This document shows, in pieces, positions 19,957 to 29,083 of a DNA stretch of 64,000 bases (within the stretch, counting starts at the first letter, position 1; every line of letters begins with the position of its first letter). The stretch spans positions 806,598 through 870,597 of the forward strand of contig CP134874.1 of the NCBI GenBank assembly GCA_037318855.1, in the 5' to 3' direction. The position numbers and the translations under genes were made by a program. A model generated the notes under the pieces. It saw only the letters and a list, made by a program, of their open reading frames with translations, was not told the DNA's origin and searched no databases. The DNA comes from Candidatus Sedimenticola sp. (ex Thyasira tokunagai). GTDB lineage: Bacteria; Pseudomonadota; Gammaproteobacteria; Chromatiales; Chromatiaceae.

Positions 19957-20805
19957 TCAGGCGACCAGTTGCCCCTTGAGCTTATTCATCGCCGCTTTCT
20001 CAATCTGCCGGATGCGCTCTGCTGAGACACCATACTGGTCGGCCAGTTCGTGCAGAGTCGCTTTCTTCTCAGATAACCAACGGGCCTGGAGAATAGATTT
20101 GCTACGATCGTCCAATCCCTCCAGAGCACTGTAGAGCTGATCCTTTTCGTGGCTCTCACTATCACTCCGCTCGAGTTGAGTGGCAGGCTCCATCCGCATA
20201 TCCGCCAAGTAGGCGGCGGGTGCGACTGCGGGCTGATCATCATCCGTCATCAGACCGTCATAGGCGACGTCGTAGTTGTTGAGACGCGCCTCCATCTCCA
20301 GCACTGTTTCTGCTTTAACACCCAGGTCCTTGGCTACACCCTGAACCTCTTCATGGGAGAACCATCCGAGACGTTTTTTGGAGCTGCGCAGATTGAAGAA
20401 GAGTTTACGCTGGGCCTTGGTGGTGGCCACTTTTACGATACGCCAGTTGCGCAGAACAAATTCATGAATCTCCGCCTTAATCCAGTGTACGGCGAAGGAG
20501 ACCAGACGAACGTTCATGTCCGGGTTGAAACGGCGCACCGCTTTCATCAGACCGACAGTACCTTCCTGGATCAGGTCGGGAAGGGCCAGGCCGTAGCCGG
20601 AGTAGCCGCGGGCAACGCGGATAACAAAGCGCAGGTGTGAGAGCACCAGTGCACGTGCCGCTTCCAGGTCGTCATTGTCACGCAGGCGGTTCGCCAGGCT
20701 GCGTTCTTCATCCACGCTCAGCATAGGCAGCTGGTAGGCTGCGCTGATATAGGCGTCAATACTGCCGGTAGGCAGGGTGGACGGAATGGCGAGTTCTTTG
20801 CTCAT
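19957..20805 (-). CDS. rpoH: RNA polymerase sigma-32 (heat-shock sigma factor)
   Basis: A 282-residue sigma-70-family protein of normal RpoH length. Region 2 has [21 protein letters not shown]. The diagnostic RpoH box [16 protein letters not shown] lies near residue 132. Region 4.2 is the helix-turn-helix [21 protein letters not shown]. It directs transcription of chaperone and protease genes. Two tandem CIRCE-like operators lie in its leader, so it may also be under HrcA repression. It follows ftsX in the classic ftsY-ftsE-ftsX-rpoH order, with 177 bases between. Confidence 0.96.
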   Translation of the reverse strand: MSKELAIPSTLPTGSIDAYISAAYQLPMLSVDEERSLANRLRDNDDLEAARALVLSHLRFVIRVARGYSGYGLALPDLIQEGTVGLMKAVRRFNPDMNVRLVSFAVHWIKAEIHEFVLRNWRIVKVATTKAQRKLFFNLRSSKKRLGWFSHEEVQGVAKDLGVKAETVLEMEARLNNYDVAYDGLMTDDDQPAVAPAAYLADMRMEPATQLERSDSESHEKDQLYSALEGLDDRSKSILQARWLSEKKATLHELADQYGVSAERIRQIEKAAMNKLKGQLVA

Positions 20806-20838
20806 TTAAATACCCAACTGTTTTACTACGGATTGATT

Positions 20839-20865
20839 TTAGCACTCACTTGCGGCGAGTGCCAA
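20839..20865. promoter_or_regulatory. CIRCE element 1 upstream of rpoH (HrcA operator)
   Basis: TTAGCACTC, nine bases, GAGTGCCAA: one base away from the consensus CIRCE TTAGCACTC-N9-GAGTGCTAA bound by the HrcA repressor. It lies 34 bases before the rpoH start codon, with the correct N9 spacing. Confidence 0.85.
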
Positions 20866-20870
20866 TCTTT

Positions 20871-20897
20871 TTGGCACTCCTGTGATGGGAGTGCCAA
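20871..20897. promoter_or_regulatory. CIRCE element 2 upstream of rpoH
   Basis: TTGGCACTC, nine bases, GAGTGCCAA: a perfectly symmetric CIRCE variant placed five bases from the first. The pair is in phase at 32 bases (about three helical turns), which suggests cooperative HrcA binding. The tandem arrangement is seen directly; binding is inferred. Confidence 0.8.
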
Positions 20898-20982
20898 TTT
20901 CCGGGAAAGTTCCTTGGTGATATGTGTAGGGGAGCGTACGACATTCATCACGGCTGAAACCGTTGCTACTACCCTGGTGTGA

Positions 20983-21954
20983 TCAGCAGGGCTCTATTTC
21001 ACTTAGATGCCGCCCGACGGCGATCCATGAACCGGCCAGCCCGAGCAGGGTACTGCCCGAGATCAGGGTCAGCAGCGTGATCAAATCCATGCCGCTGAGA
21101 TCGAAACCGCTGTGGTAGAGTCCGGCCAGATGGGCCACCGGATTGTCCAGCAATCCTACCGAGAGTGTCACCATGATCCAGGCGATGATACCGCCGAAGA
21201 GTCCATACCAGAGCCCGTTGTAGAGGAAGGGGCGACGGATAAAGGCATCGGTGCCGCCGATCAGCTTGGTGATCTCAATCTCGGCGTGGCGATTCTGGAT
21301 CTCCAGCCGGATGGTGTTGCCAACGATCAGCAGTACCGCCAGCCCCAGTAGTGACGCCAGCACCAGAACCCCCCGCTGGGCAATTTCGGTGATGGCGTGG
21401 AAACGCCGCACCCACTGCAGATCGAGTTGAGCGAATGCCACCCCCTGGAGTTTTTGTAGCTGCTGTAGCAGTACCTCCGCAGCCTCCGGGGTCGACTTGT
21501 CACTTTCCGGCTCGATGATCAGGACCACGGGCAGGGGGTTCTCATCCAGGGCATCCAGTGCGCCGGAGAATCCGCTGAGGCTACGAAACTCCTCCAGCGC
21601 CTGACCCTTGGAGATTACGTCGACCCGCTTAATCGCCGGGTCCAGCCGCAGCTTTGACGCCATCTTTGCTGCGCTGTCATCGGTTACCTGCTGTTCGAGA
21701 AACAGCGAGATACCGGCTGCTCCCTCCCAACTGCCACTCAATGTCTGGACATTATTAAGCAGCAGGTAGAGTCCTGTGGGCAGGGCCAGGGCGATGCCGA
21801 TGACGGCAGAGGTCATCAAGGTGGAGAGCGGTGAGCGGCTTAGTCGTCCGAGGCTGGAGAAGAGCACTTGAAGATGACGCAGAACCCAGATATCCAGGCG
21901 CCGTTGCCTGCGGCTGTTGATATTGGCCGACTTTCTTCTCTTCCGGCGCGACAT
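20983..21954 (-). CDS. ftsX: Cell-division ABC transporter permease FtsX
   Basis: A 323-residue inner-membrane protein with four membrane segments: after a basic N-terminus, one near residue 50 (ALALPTGLYLLLNN), then three in the C-terminal half (VLVLASLLGLAVLLIVGNTI, WYGLFGGIIAWIMVTLSV and a last segment before EIEPC). The periplasmic loop between the first and second segments is the FtsX extracellular domain. With FtsE it activates envelope amidases at the septum. Its start overlaps the ftsE stop. Confidence 0.95.
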   Translation of the reverse strand: MSRRKRRKSANINSRRQRRLDIWVLRHLQVLFSSLGRLSRSPLSTLMTSAVIGIALALPTGLYLLLNNVQTLSGSWEGAAGISLFLEQQVTDDSAAKMASKLRLDPAIKRVDVISKGQALEEFRSLSGFSGALDALDENPLPVVLIIEPESDKSTPEAAEVLLQQLQKLQGVAFAQLDLQWVRRFHAITEIAQRGVLVLASLLGLAVLLIVGNTIRLEIQNRHAEIEITKLIGGTDAFIRRPFLYNGLWYGLFGGIIAWIMVTLSVGLLDNPVAHLAGLYHSGFDLSGMDLITLLTLISGSTLLGLAGSWIAVGRHLSEIEPC

Positions 21955-22631
21955 CAGGGCATCTCCACGGGGAATTCATCACGTAGTAGTTTGCCTTTAT
22001 CAAGCACCATGATGCGCCGGTTCATCCGTGAGATTAGCTCCAAATCATGGGTCGCGATCAACAGTGTGACGCCAACGTCGTTAAACTGCTCGAATAGCGT
22101 CATGATTTCCCGGGAAAGTCCGGGATCGAGGTTGCCAGTGGGCTCGTCAGCCAAAACCAGGGGGGGTTTGCTTACCACCGCTCGGGCGATGCCGACGCGC
22201 TGCTGTTCACCACCGGAGAGGGTGACGGGGTACTCTCGCTCTTTCGACAGCAGTCCCACTTTATCAAGGGCGGCACGGACCCGCCGGCCGGTCTCCTGGT
22301 GGCCCAGGCCGGCTACTACCAGGGGCATGGCGATATTGTCAAAAACCGTTCTATCGTGGAGCAACCGGTGATCCTGAAAGATCATCCCGACATCGCGGCG
22401 ATGGTATGGAATCTGTCGTCTCTTCAGTCGTGTCAGATTACGCTCACCCACACGCACCTGCCCCCGAGTACTGCGCTCAAGCAGTCCGATCAGTTTCAGC
22501 AGAGTACTCTTCCCCGCACCTGAGTGGCCGGTTAGAAATACCATCTCCCCAGGCTCGATATGGAAGCTGACATTGCTTAGCCCCTCGTACCCACCGGGAT
22601 AGCGTTTGGTGACGTTGTCGAAGTGGATCAT
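21954..22631 (-). CDS. ftsE: Cell-division ATPase FtsE
   Basis: A 225-residue ABC ATPase: GHSGAGKSTLLKL (Walker A), LSGGEQQRVGIARA (signature) and LVLADEPTGNLD (Walker B). It powers FtsX conformational change in septal peptidoglycan hydrolysis. The coding end overlaps ftsX by one base, so the two are coupled. About 270 bases with two repeat elements separate it from ftsY, so the usual ftsY-ftsE coupling is broken here. Confidence 0.96.
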   Translation of the reverse strand: MIHFDNVTKRYPGGYEGLSNVSFHIEPGEMVFLTGHSGAGKSTLLKLIGLLERSTRGQVRVGERNLTRLKRRQIPYHRRDVGMIFQDHRLLHDRTVFDNIAMPLVVAGLGHQETGRRVRAALDKVGLLSKEREYPVTLSGGEQQRVGIARAVVSKPPLVLADEPTGNLDPGLSREIMTLFEQFNDVGVTLLIATHDLELISRMNRRIMVLDKGKLLRDEFPVEMP

Positions 22632-22695
22632 CTCTTAATGTTTATCATTTGGTGAGGTTTATTCGGCCATTCTCACTCATGGTGTGTTGCCAATC

Positions 22696-22783
22696 TTGTA
22701 GGAGCGACTTTAGTCGCGACGGATATGCCGCCAAAACACTGGTAGTGAGCCAAAGTCCATCGCGACTGAAGTCGCTCCTACAA
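22696..22783. repeat. REPIN between ftsE and ftsY
   Basis: TTGTAGGAGCGACTTTAGTC and, inverted, GACTGAAGTCGCTCCTACAA form near-perfect arms around an unconserved centre. It belongs to the family with GTAGGAGC tips and lacks the outer TGCACAAT ends of the composite copies. Confidence 0.8.
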
Positions 22784-22835
22784 TGGACATGAGCAAATAT
22801 CTTTCATGACCCCGATTTTCGCAATTTTCGTTAGC

Positions 22836-22896
22836 AGGGCAGAGGTTTTCTCAGCGACCTCTGCGCTTCTCTGTGGTCTCTGTGTTCCGCTTTTAT
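22836..22896. repeat. CTCTGCG-rich dispersed repeat (copy 2)
   Basis: A shorter relative of the repeat at 18283-18395. Shared words include CTCTGCG, CTTCTCTG and GTTCCGCTTTT. It lies just after the ftsY stop on the minus strand. Confidence 0.5.
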
Positions 22897-22901
22897 GGTT
22901 T

Positions 22902-24041
22902 TTACTGTTCAAACAGTGCGTCGACAAACTCCTTATCATCGAAGTGGCGTAGATCCTCAATCGCTTCGCCAACGCCGATAAAGCGGATAGGCATTTTCAA
23001 TTTGTCGGCGATGGCAAAGACAATACCACCCTTGGCGGTACCATCCAATTTTGTCAGGGTGATACCTGTAAGTGTTACCGCCTGATTGAACTGAACCGCT
23101 TGGTTGAGTGCATTTTGGCCGGTGGTGGCGTCGACCACCAGCATCACCTCGTGCGGTGCTTCGGGGTCGATCTTTCTCATCACCCGTGCCACCTTGGTCA
23201 ACTCATCCATCAGGTTTGATTTGGTGTGCAGGCGTCCGGCAGTGTCGGCGATCAGCACATCGACACCGCGGGCGGTGGCCGCTTCCAGAGCATCAAAGAT
23301 CACAGAGGCGGAGTCGGCGCCTGTATGTTGGGCAATGACAGGTATATCGTTACGCTCACCCCAGGCCTGGAGCTGTTCAACGGCGGCGGCGCGGAAGGTG
23401 TCACCCGCCGCCAGCATCACACTCTGTCCCTCCTCCTGAAGTCGTTTTGCTAGTTTGCCGATGGTGGTGGTCTTGCCGGCACCGTTGATACCGACCATTA
23501 GTATGACCTGGGGGCGCCCCTCTGTCGGTTGAGCTACCGGGGTGTCACAGCCAGACAGAGTTTCAAGAAGCTGCTCTTTGAGTACTCGGGTCAGTGTCTC
23601 AGGATCTGAGAGTTCATTTCGTTTTACCTGCTGACTGAGGTTGTCGATGATACGGCTGGTGGTATCGACGCCGACATCCGCCATCAACAGCAGGGTCTCC
23701 AGCTCCTCAAGCAGATCATCATCTATTTTCTTGTGGCCGAGGACCAGATTGGCAAGGCCGTCGGTGAGGTTGCTGCGGGTTCTTGAAAGACGCTCTTTGA
23801 GCCGCCCAAACAGCCCCTTTTTCTTCTCGCCGTCTTTTTCGGCAGGGGTTTCAACTAACTCCCCAGATTCTGCTGAAGGGGTGCCTGGCTCTGTGGGGGT
23901 AGTGACATCCAATGCATCCGTTGCCGGGGCCTCGAGTTCAGTGAGTTGACCGGTCTCTTCGGTCTCCACTGATGGGACGTCAAGTTTTGCGGCCGCTTCT
24001 GCTGCAACTTTCTGTTTCTTGCGCTTACCGAATCCAAACAT
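22902..24041 (-). CDS. ftsY: Signal recognition particle receptor FtsY
   Basis: A 379-residue SRP receptor GTPase. The acidic, low-complexity A domain (residues 1-75) binds membranes. The NG domain follows with GINGAGKTTTIGKLAK (G1), DTFRAAAVEQL (G2), DTAGR (G3), TKLDGTAKGG (G4) and the end FIGVGE. I chose the ATG of MFGFGKRKKQ, the typical FtsY start, over a GTG six codons earlier; AGGA precedes it. It docks ribosome-SRP complexes at the inner membrane. It is divergent from the M16 peptidase pair. Confidence 0.95.
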   Translation of the reverse strand: MFGFGKRKKQKVAAEAAAKLDVPSVETEETGQLTELEAPATDALDVTTPTEPGTPSAESGELVETPAEKDGEKKKGLFGRLKERLSRTRSNLTDGLANLVLGHKKIDDDLLEELETLLLMADVGVDTTSRIIDNLSQQVKRNELSDPETLTRVLKEQLLETLSGCDTPVAQPTEGRPQVILMVGINGAGKTTTIGKLAKRLQEEGQSVMLAAGDTFRAAAVEQLQAWGERNDIPVIAQHTGADSASVIFDALEAATARGVDVLIADTAGRLHTKSNLMDELTKVARVMRKIDPEAPHEVMLVVDATTGQNALNQAVQFNQAVTLTGITLTKLDGTAKGGIVFAIADKLKMPIRFIGVGEAIEDLRHFDDKEFVDALFEQ

Positions 24042-24231
24042 CTGATATGGTTCCTGCACGCCCCATGGAACTGGTGGCTGTGCTTCTTGTCTCTACATAA
24101 GGTTCTGCTTTGGACAAGCTTCGCCCGCTCTGAAAGAATGGCCGGCCTGCCAATGGCAATATTGGAGCAGAATCCTACCATTTTGTTGTGGAATCCACCT
24201 ACTTTCGGTAATAAATGATTCGGTATCAACC

Positions 24232-25611
24232 ATGAGAAGACTCCTGACAGCAGGCCTTTTACTGATCTCCTTTTCGCTACTGGCAGGGAGTAATGTCCAT
24301 GAAGTCCTTCTCGATAACGGTCTAAAGGTGATCGTCAAAGAGGATCACCGGGCGCCTATCGTCGCCACTCAGGTATGGTACAAAGTGGGCTCCTCCTATG
24401 AGCCTGACGGTGTTACCGGTGTCTCCCATGTCCTTGAACACATGATGTTCAAGGGTACGCAAAAGCATGAGTCCGGCGAGTTCTCGCGCATCATTGCCGC
24501 CAATGGTGGGGATGACAACGCCATGACCAGTCGTGATTTCACTGCCTATGTGCAGACCCTCGCAAGCGACAGGCTTGAGGTGGCGTTGGAACTTGAAGCG
24601 GATCGCATGCGTAACCTCACTCTGCCGCAGGATCAATTTGCCAAGGAGCTTGAGGTGGTGAAGGAGGAGCGTCGCCTGCGTACTGAGGACAAACCCACCG
24701 CCCTTGCCTACGAGCAGTTCACCGCCCTTGCATACAACACCTTGCCCTATGCCAATCCGGTGATTGGCTGGATGAACGATCTGAATAACATGAAGGTGGG
24801 TGATCTGCGGCAGTGGTACCGCCGCTGGTATGCCCCCAATAACGCCACGCTGGTGGTGGTGGGAGATGTAGATCCAGAGAAGGTAAACCAGTTGGCTGAA
24901 CGCTATTTTGGTCTTTTAAAACCGGAACCGGTTCCCCAGTTAAAGCCGCTGCGCGAGCCACCACAGCGTGGTGAGGTACGGGCCTTGGTGCGTGTGCCGG
25001 CGCGGCAGCCCTACCTGATCATGGGTTACAAAGCGCCGGTAATTGCAACCACAGAAGCAGCCTGGGAGCCCTATGCCCTGGATGTGCTGGCGGCGGTGCT
25101 GGATGGGGGTGATAGCTCACGTTTCAGCCGCAATCTTGTACGTGGCAAGGAGATTGCTGTTTCGGCAAGCGCCGGCTACAACGCTTTCTCCCGTCTCTCG
25201 GGGCTGTTTACCCTGAGCGGCCGACCGGCAAACGGCCACTCCATGGAGGAGTTGGAGAGGGCGCTGAAGAGTGAGGTTGAACAGGTGCAGCGTGATTTGG
25301 TGAGCGAAGAGGAGCTGCAACGGGTACGCGCCCAGGTGATCGCCGGTGAGGTGTATGAACTCGACTCCGTCTACTACCAGGCGATGCAGATTGGCATGCT
25401 GGAGACGGTAGGCCTTGACTGGCGTCTACTCGATCAGTACACGGATAATATCAAGCGGGTAACGGCGGAGCAGGTGCGAAAGGTGGCACGCAAGTATCTG
25501 CAGGATGAACGGTTGACCGTCACCCGGTTGGAGCCTCTGCCGATGGATGATCTCTCAATGAGGGCGGTACAACCCCATGGTCTCCCTGCCAAGGAGGATG
25601 ACCATGGTTGA
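24232..25611 (+). CDS. M16 family zinc peptidase (catalytic member)
   Basis: A 459-residue pitrilysin-family peptidase. The inverted zinc motif HVLEHMMFKGT (HxxEH) lies near residue 64, with a downstream Glu region at EVVKEERRLRTE. Residues 1-19 look like a signal peptide (LLTAGLLLISFSLLAGS), so it should act in the periplasm. It is followed with an eight-base overlap by a second M16 protein that lacks the zinc motif. That pairing of an active and an inactive member is the usual bacterial heterodimer, comparable to processing-peptidase beta and alpha subunits. The substrate is unknown. Confidence 0.92.
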   Translation: MRRLLTAGLLLISFSLLAGSNVHEVLLDNGLKVIVKEDHRAPIVATQVWYKVGSSYEPDGVTGVSHVLEHMMFKGTQKHESGEFSRIIAANGGDDNAMTSRDFTAYVQTLASDRLEVALELEADRMRNLTLPQDQFAKELEVVKEERRLRTEDKPTALAYEQFTALAYNTLPYANPVIGWMNDLNNMKVGDLRQWYRRWYAPNNATLVVVGDVDPEKVNQLAERYFGLLKPEPVPQLKPLREPPQRGEVRALVRVPARQPYLIMGYKAPVIATTEAAWEPYALDVLAAVLDGGDSSRFSRNLVRGKEIAVSASAGYNAFSRLSGLFTLSGRPANGHSMEELERALKSEVEQVQRDLVSEEELQRVRAQVIAGEVYELDSVYYQAMQIGMLETVGLDWRLLDQYTDNIKRVTAEQVRKVARKYLQDERLTVTRLEPLPMDDLSMRAVQPHGLPAKEDDHG

Positions 25612-26935
25612 TTATCGTCTGCTTAGTATCTTCTCTCTATGGCTGCTGTCATTTCTGGCGATGCCGCTTCAGGCGGGGCCGAAGATAGAGAGCTGGTTTA
25701 CCACTGGCGGCGCCAGGGTGATGTTCGTTCATGCACCTGAACTGCCGATGCTCGATATTGAGCTGGTGTTCGATGCCGGTAGCGCAAGGGATAAAAATTC
25801 TCAGGGATTGGCGCTATTGACCAACGCACTGCTACCCGATGGGGCCGGTGACTGGAGTGCTGATCAGATTGCCGAGCGATTGGAATCAGTGGGCGCCGAG
25901 ATCGATATCGGTAGTGGAAGAGATATGGCTTGGGTCTCTGTGCGTACGCTTACCGAATCTCAGGCGCTGGAGACTGCAGTGGAGACGTTAGCCACGGTGG
26001 TGAGTGCGCCACGATTCCGGTTAGCCGACTTTGAGCGTAATCGAGAAGCGATGCTGGTCTCTCTCAGTCAGGGGGAGCAGTCGCCGGGGACGGTCGCGGG
26101 CAAGGCGTTTTTCAAGGCACTTTATGGTGAACACGCCTATGCCGGGTATCGCGGAGGCAGTCGTGAGTCCCTGGCGGCTCTATCGACATCGGATGTGAAA
26201 GCTTTTTATCAACGCTACTATGTGGCGCGCAACGCGCTGGTTGCCATTGTCGGCGCAGTAGATCGCCGGCAAGCGGAGCAACTGGCAGAGCGGGTGACAG
26301 CAGGGCTGACTGCCGGTGAGCATGCGCCACAACCACCCAAGGTGAGTTCACTTGAGAAGGCGAAAGAGGTGATCAAGCCCTTTCCTTCCTCCCAGTCCCA
26401 CATTCTGATGGGCCAGCCCGGGGTATATCGTGGTGACCCGGATTACTTCACTCTCTACGTTGGCAACCATATCCTCGGTGGCAGCGGTCTGGTCTCTCTT
26501 CTCAGTGAAGAGGTTCGTGAGAAGCGTGGACTCTCCTACAGTATCTACAGCTACTTCTCTCCGATGCGCCGCAGCGGTCCCTTTATCGTCGGTGCTCAGA
26601 CACAGAATGCCCGTGCTGATGAAGCCTTGACGGTGATCAGGAAGACCCTGCAACACTATATCGATGAGGGGCCGAGTGAAACGGAGCTGACAGCGGCGAA
26701 GCAGAACATCACGGGCGGATTTCCACTGCGCATCGCCAGTAACAGCAAAATCATCGGCTATTTGGCAATGTTGGGCTTTTATGACCAGCCCCTGGATTAC
26801 CTTAATACCTTCGTAGATAAGATCAATGCAGTAACCCGGGAGCAGATTAGAGAGGCGTTCGCACGCAGGATTGATCCGACGCGTTTTGTCACAGTGGTGG
26901 TAGGAAATGGCAAGAAAGCGCAAAGCGGCCAATAA
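25604..26935 (+). CDS. M16 family peptidase homologue (non-catalytic partner)
   Basis: A 443-residue M16-fold protein. The position of HxxEH is occupied by GLALLTNALLPDG, so it cannot bind zinc in the usual way. It keeps the R-Y pair region EKRGLSYSIYSYFSPM, which shapes the substrate cavity. A signal peptide is visible (LLSIFSLWLLSFLAMPLQA). I set the start at the ATG with AAGGAGG six bases upstream; an earlier in-frame ATG lies inside the preceding gene without such a site. It forms a heterodimer with the previous gene, by analogy with other pairs. Confidence 0.9.
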   Translation: MVDYRLLSIFSLWLLSFLAMPLQAGPKIESWFTTGGARVMFVHAPELPMLDIELVFDAGSARDKNSQGLALLTNALLPDGAGDWSADQIAERLESVGAEIDIGSGRDMAWVSVRTLTESQALETAVETLATVVSAPRFRLADFERNREAMLVSLSQGEQSPGTVAGKAFFKALYGEHAYAGYRGGSRESLAALSTSDVKAFYQRYYVARNALVAIVGAVDRRQAEQLAERVTAGLTAGEHAPQPPKVSSLEKAKEVIKPFPSSQSHILMGQPGVYRGDPDYFTLYVGNHILGGSGLVSLLSEEVREKRGLSYSIYSYFSPMRRSGPFIVGAQTQNARADEALTVIRKTLQHYIDEGPSETELTAAKQNITGGFPLRIASNSKIIGYLAMLGFYDQPLDYLNTFVDKINAVTREQIREAFARRIDPTRFVTVVVGNGKKAQSGQ

Positions 26936-27524
26936 CTCTTCCAAAGGCGTGGCTGGGCAAGGTCGATCGGGACAGCGTAACCATGTGCGCATCATCGGTG
27001 GCGAACACCGTGGCAGGCGGCTGAGCTTCCCCGATCAGCAGGGGCTAAGACCCACCACAGACCGAATAAGAGAGACCCTGTTCAACTGGCTGCAGCCCTG
27101 TTTCCCCGGTGCGGTCTGCCTCGATCTATTTGCCGGTAGCGGCGTGTTGGGAGTGGAGGCGGCCTCCCGGGGAGCTTCGCGGGTAACAATGGTTGAGAAG
27201 AGTGGTGAGGTGACCAAGGTGCTGCGGGAGAACCTGGAGCTCCTTCGAATCGATAGTGTGGAGCTGGTGCAGGGGGATGCCATCGACTGGCTGGAAAATC
27301 CCGGCCAGCCTTATGAGGTTGTTTTTCTCGATCCCCCTTTTGGCGATGATCTACTGACCGGTGCCTGTCGTCTGCTGAATGAGAACGGCTGGCTTAAACC
27401 GGGAGTAAGGATCTACCTGGAACGAGATCTTCACGGTTCTGAGCCGCAACTTCCTGAAAACTGGGTGGAGCTGAAAAAGAAGCAGGCGGGTCAGGTAGCC
27501 TATGGGCTCTACACCAACCAATGA
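26907..27524 (+). CDS. rsmD: 16S rRNA (guanine-966-N2)-methyltransferase RsmD
   Basis: A 205-residue Rossmann methyltransferase. It shows IIGGEHRGRRLSFP, the RsmD signature RPTTDRIRETLFNWL, the SAM-binding motif LDLFAGSGVLGVEA and the catalytic motif VFLDPPF. It methylates G966 of 16S rRNA. It overlaps the end of the M16 partner gene by 29 bases and is followed by coaD, a common gammaproteobacterial order. The first 25 residues are basic and unconserved. Confidence 0.95.
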   Translation: MARKRKAANNSSKGVAGQGRSGQRNHVRIIGGEHRGRRLSFPDQQGLRPTTDRIRETLFNWLQPCFPGAVCLDLFAGSGVLGVEAASRGASRVTMVEKSGEVTKVLRENLELLRIDSVELVQGDAIDWLENPGQPYEVVFLDPPFGDDLLTGACRLLNENGWLKPGVRIYLERDLHGSEPQLPENWVELKKKQAGQVAYGLYTNQ

Positions 27525-27617
27525 GCCTCAACTTGATTGGTGGGAAAACAGGTTTTATGGAAAAGCAGGATTATGTGCCTTTTCCCCATAAAAAAACCAG
27601 GAAAAGGGCTTTCTCAT

Positions 27618-27645
27618 TTGACATTGTCGCTCTGCTGATTATTAT
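27618..27645 (+). promoter_or_regulatory. Sigma-70-type promoter for coaD
   Basis: TTGACA at 27618-27623, a 16-base spacer and TATTAT at 27640-27645, about 30 bases before the coaD start. It is the best match to the sigma-70 consensus noticed in the window. It lies in the 150-base gap after rsmD, which also holds an imperfect inverted repeat CCTTTTCC / GGAAAAGG. Confidence 0.6.
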
Positions 27646-27671
27646 CCGCTCTCTGGTATTTGGAAAATTAG

Positions 27672-28154
<483 letters not shown>

Positions 28155-28189
28155 AATATTTATAATCAGGGGCGATGTCCCATTTTTAG

Positions 28190-28444
<255 letters not shown>

Positions 28445-28470
28445 TGGCGTTATAGCTCAAGCTGATACAG

Positions 28471-28494
28471 AAAGGCCCCTGTGGGGCCTTTTTT
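28471..28494 (+). terminator. Intrinsic terminator after ferredoxin
   Basis: AAAGGCCCC, loop TGT, GGGGCCTTTTTT: a nine-base-pair stem and T-run, 26 bases after the ferredoxin stop. Confidence 0.92.
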
Positions 28495-28585
28495 GCTATC
28501 TGGGATGTTGAAAAAACCTATCCCGTGAGAGAGTCAGTGTGTAACTCCAATGCACACAAAAAAGATTAAAATCAGGAGAGTGAAT

Positions 28586-28810
28586 ATGCAATTCAATCCA
28601 TGCCGAGGTCACGATCACTGCACCGAGGACGGCACCCATTGCGAGGGCTGCGGCCGCAGCCACGAAGAGGTAGCCCAGACCCGGGCACTGATCGGTGGTC
28701 TGGCTAAATATGCCCTGGATATGGGCTATGAGAACATCAAAGAGTTCACCACATTTATCGGTGACAAGGCGGCAAAGAAGGCGGCTGCTGAAAAAATGCA
28801 GGAAGCATGA
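28586..28810 (+). CDS. Small Cys-rich protein of unknown function
   Basis: A 74-residue protein starting MQFNPCRGHDHC, with AGGAG at the right distance before the chosen ATG. The N-terminal third has C-x5-C-x6-C-x2-C (CRGHDHC, then THCEGCGR), a pattern suited to zinc or an iron-sulfur cluster, and resembles DUF1289-like metal-binding peptides. The rest is helical and lysine-rich (KEFTTFIGDKAAKKAAAEKM). I do not recognise a function. Codon use matches its neighbours, and the good ribosome-binding site argues that it is real. Confidence 0.7.
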   Translation: MQFNPCRGHDHCTEDGTHCEGCGRSHEEVAQTRALIGGLAKYALDMGYENIKEFTTFIGDKAAKKAAAEKMQEA

Positions 28811-28855
28811 GGCGGTATTGGTGTTGGTATCCCCCTAAAATAGATTAAATGACCA

Positions 28856-29010
28856 TGCACAATAATCCTGTTCCATACAGCCTACGCCTGTGATGTAGGA
28901 GCGGCGCCCCCGGCGCGATGGAATGTGGCAGGGCTGTGCAAAGTTCATAGCGGCGGGAGCGCCGCTTCTACAGGGATAATGGTAATCTCATGGAACAAGA
29001 GCATAGTGCA
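28856..29010. mobile_element. Composite MITE-like repeat carrying a REPIN (copy C)
   Basis: The outer arms are TGCACAATAATCCTGTTCCA and, inverted, TGGAACAAGAGCATAGTGCA. The inner REPIN is 28894-28972, with TGTAGGAGCGGCGCC and GGAGCGCCGCTTCTACA. The outer end starts with the same TGCACAATAATCCTG as the copy at 40129. It fills most of the gap between the small Cys-rich gene and mutM. Confidence 0.75.
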
Positions 29011-29083
29011 GCGCCAGTTAATCCTATAAATAAACAGCCTCGCCATGCCGGTGCCGTCATCCGGCCCCAAACATCGAGAATAA

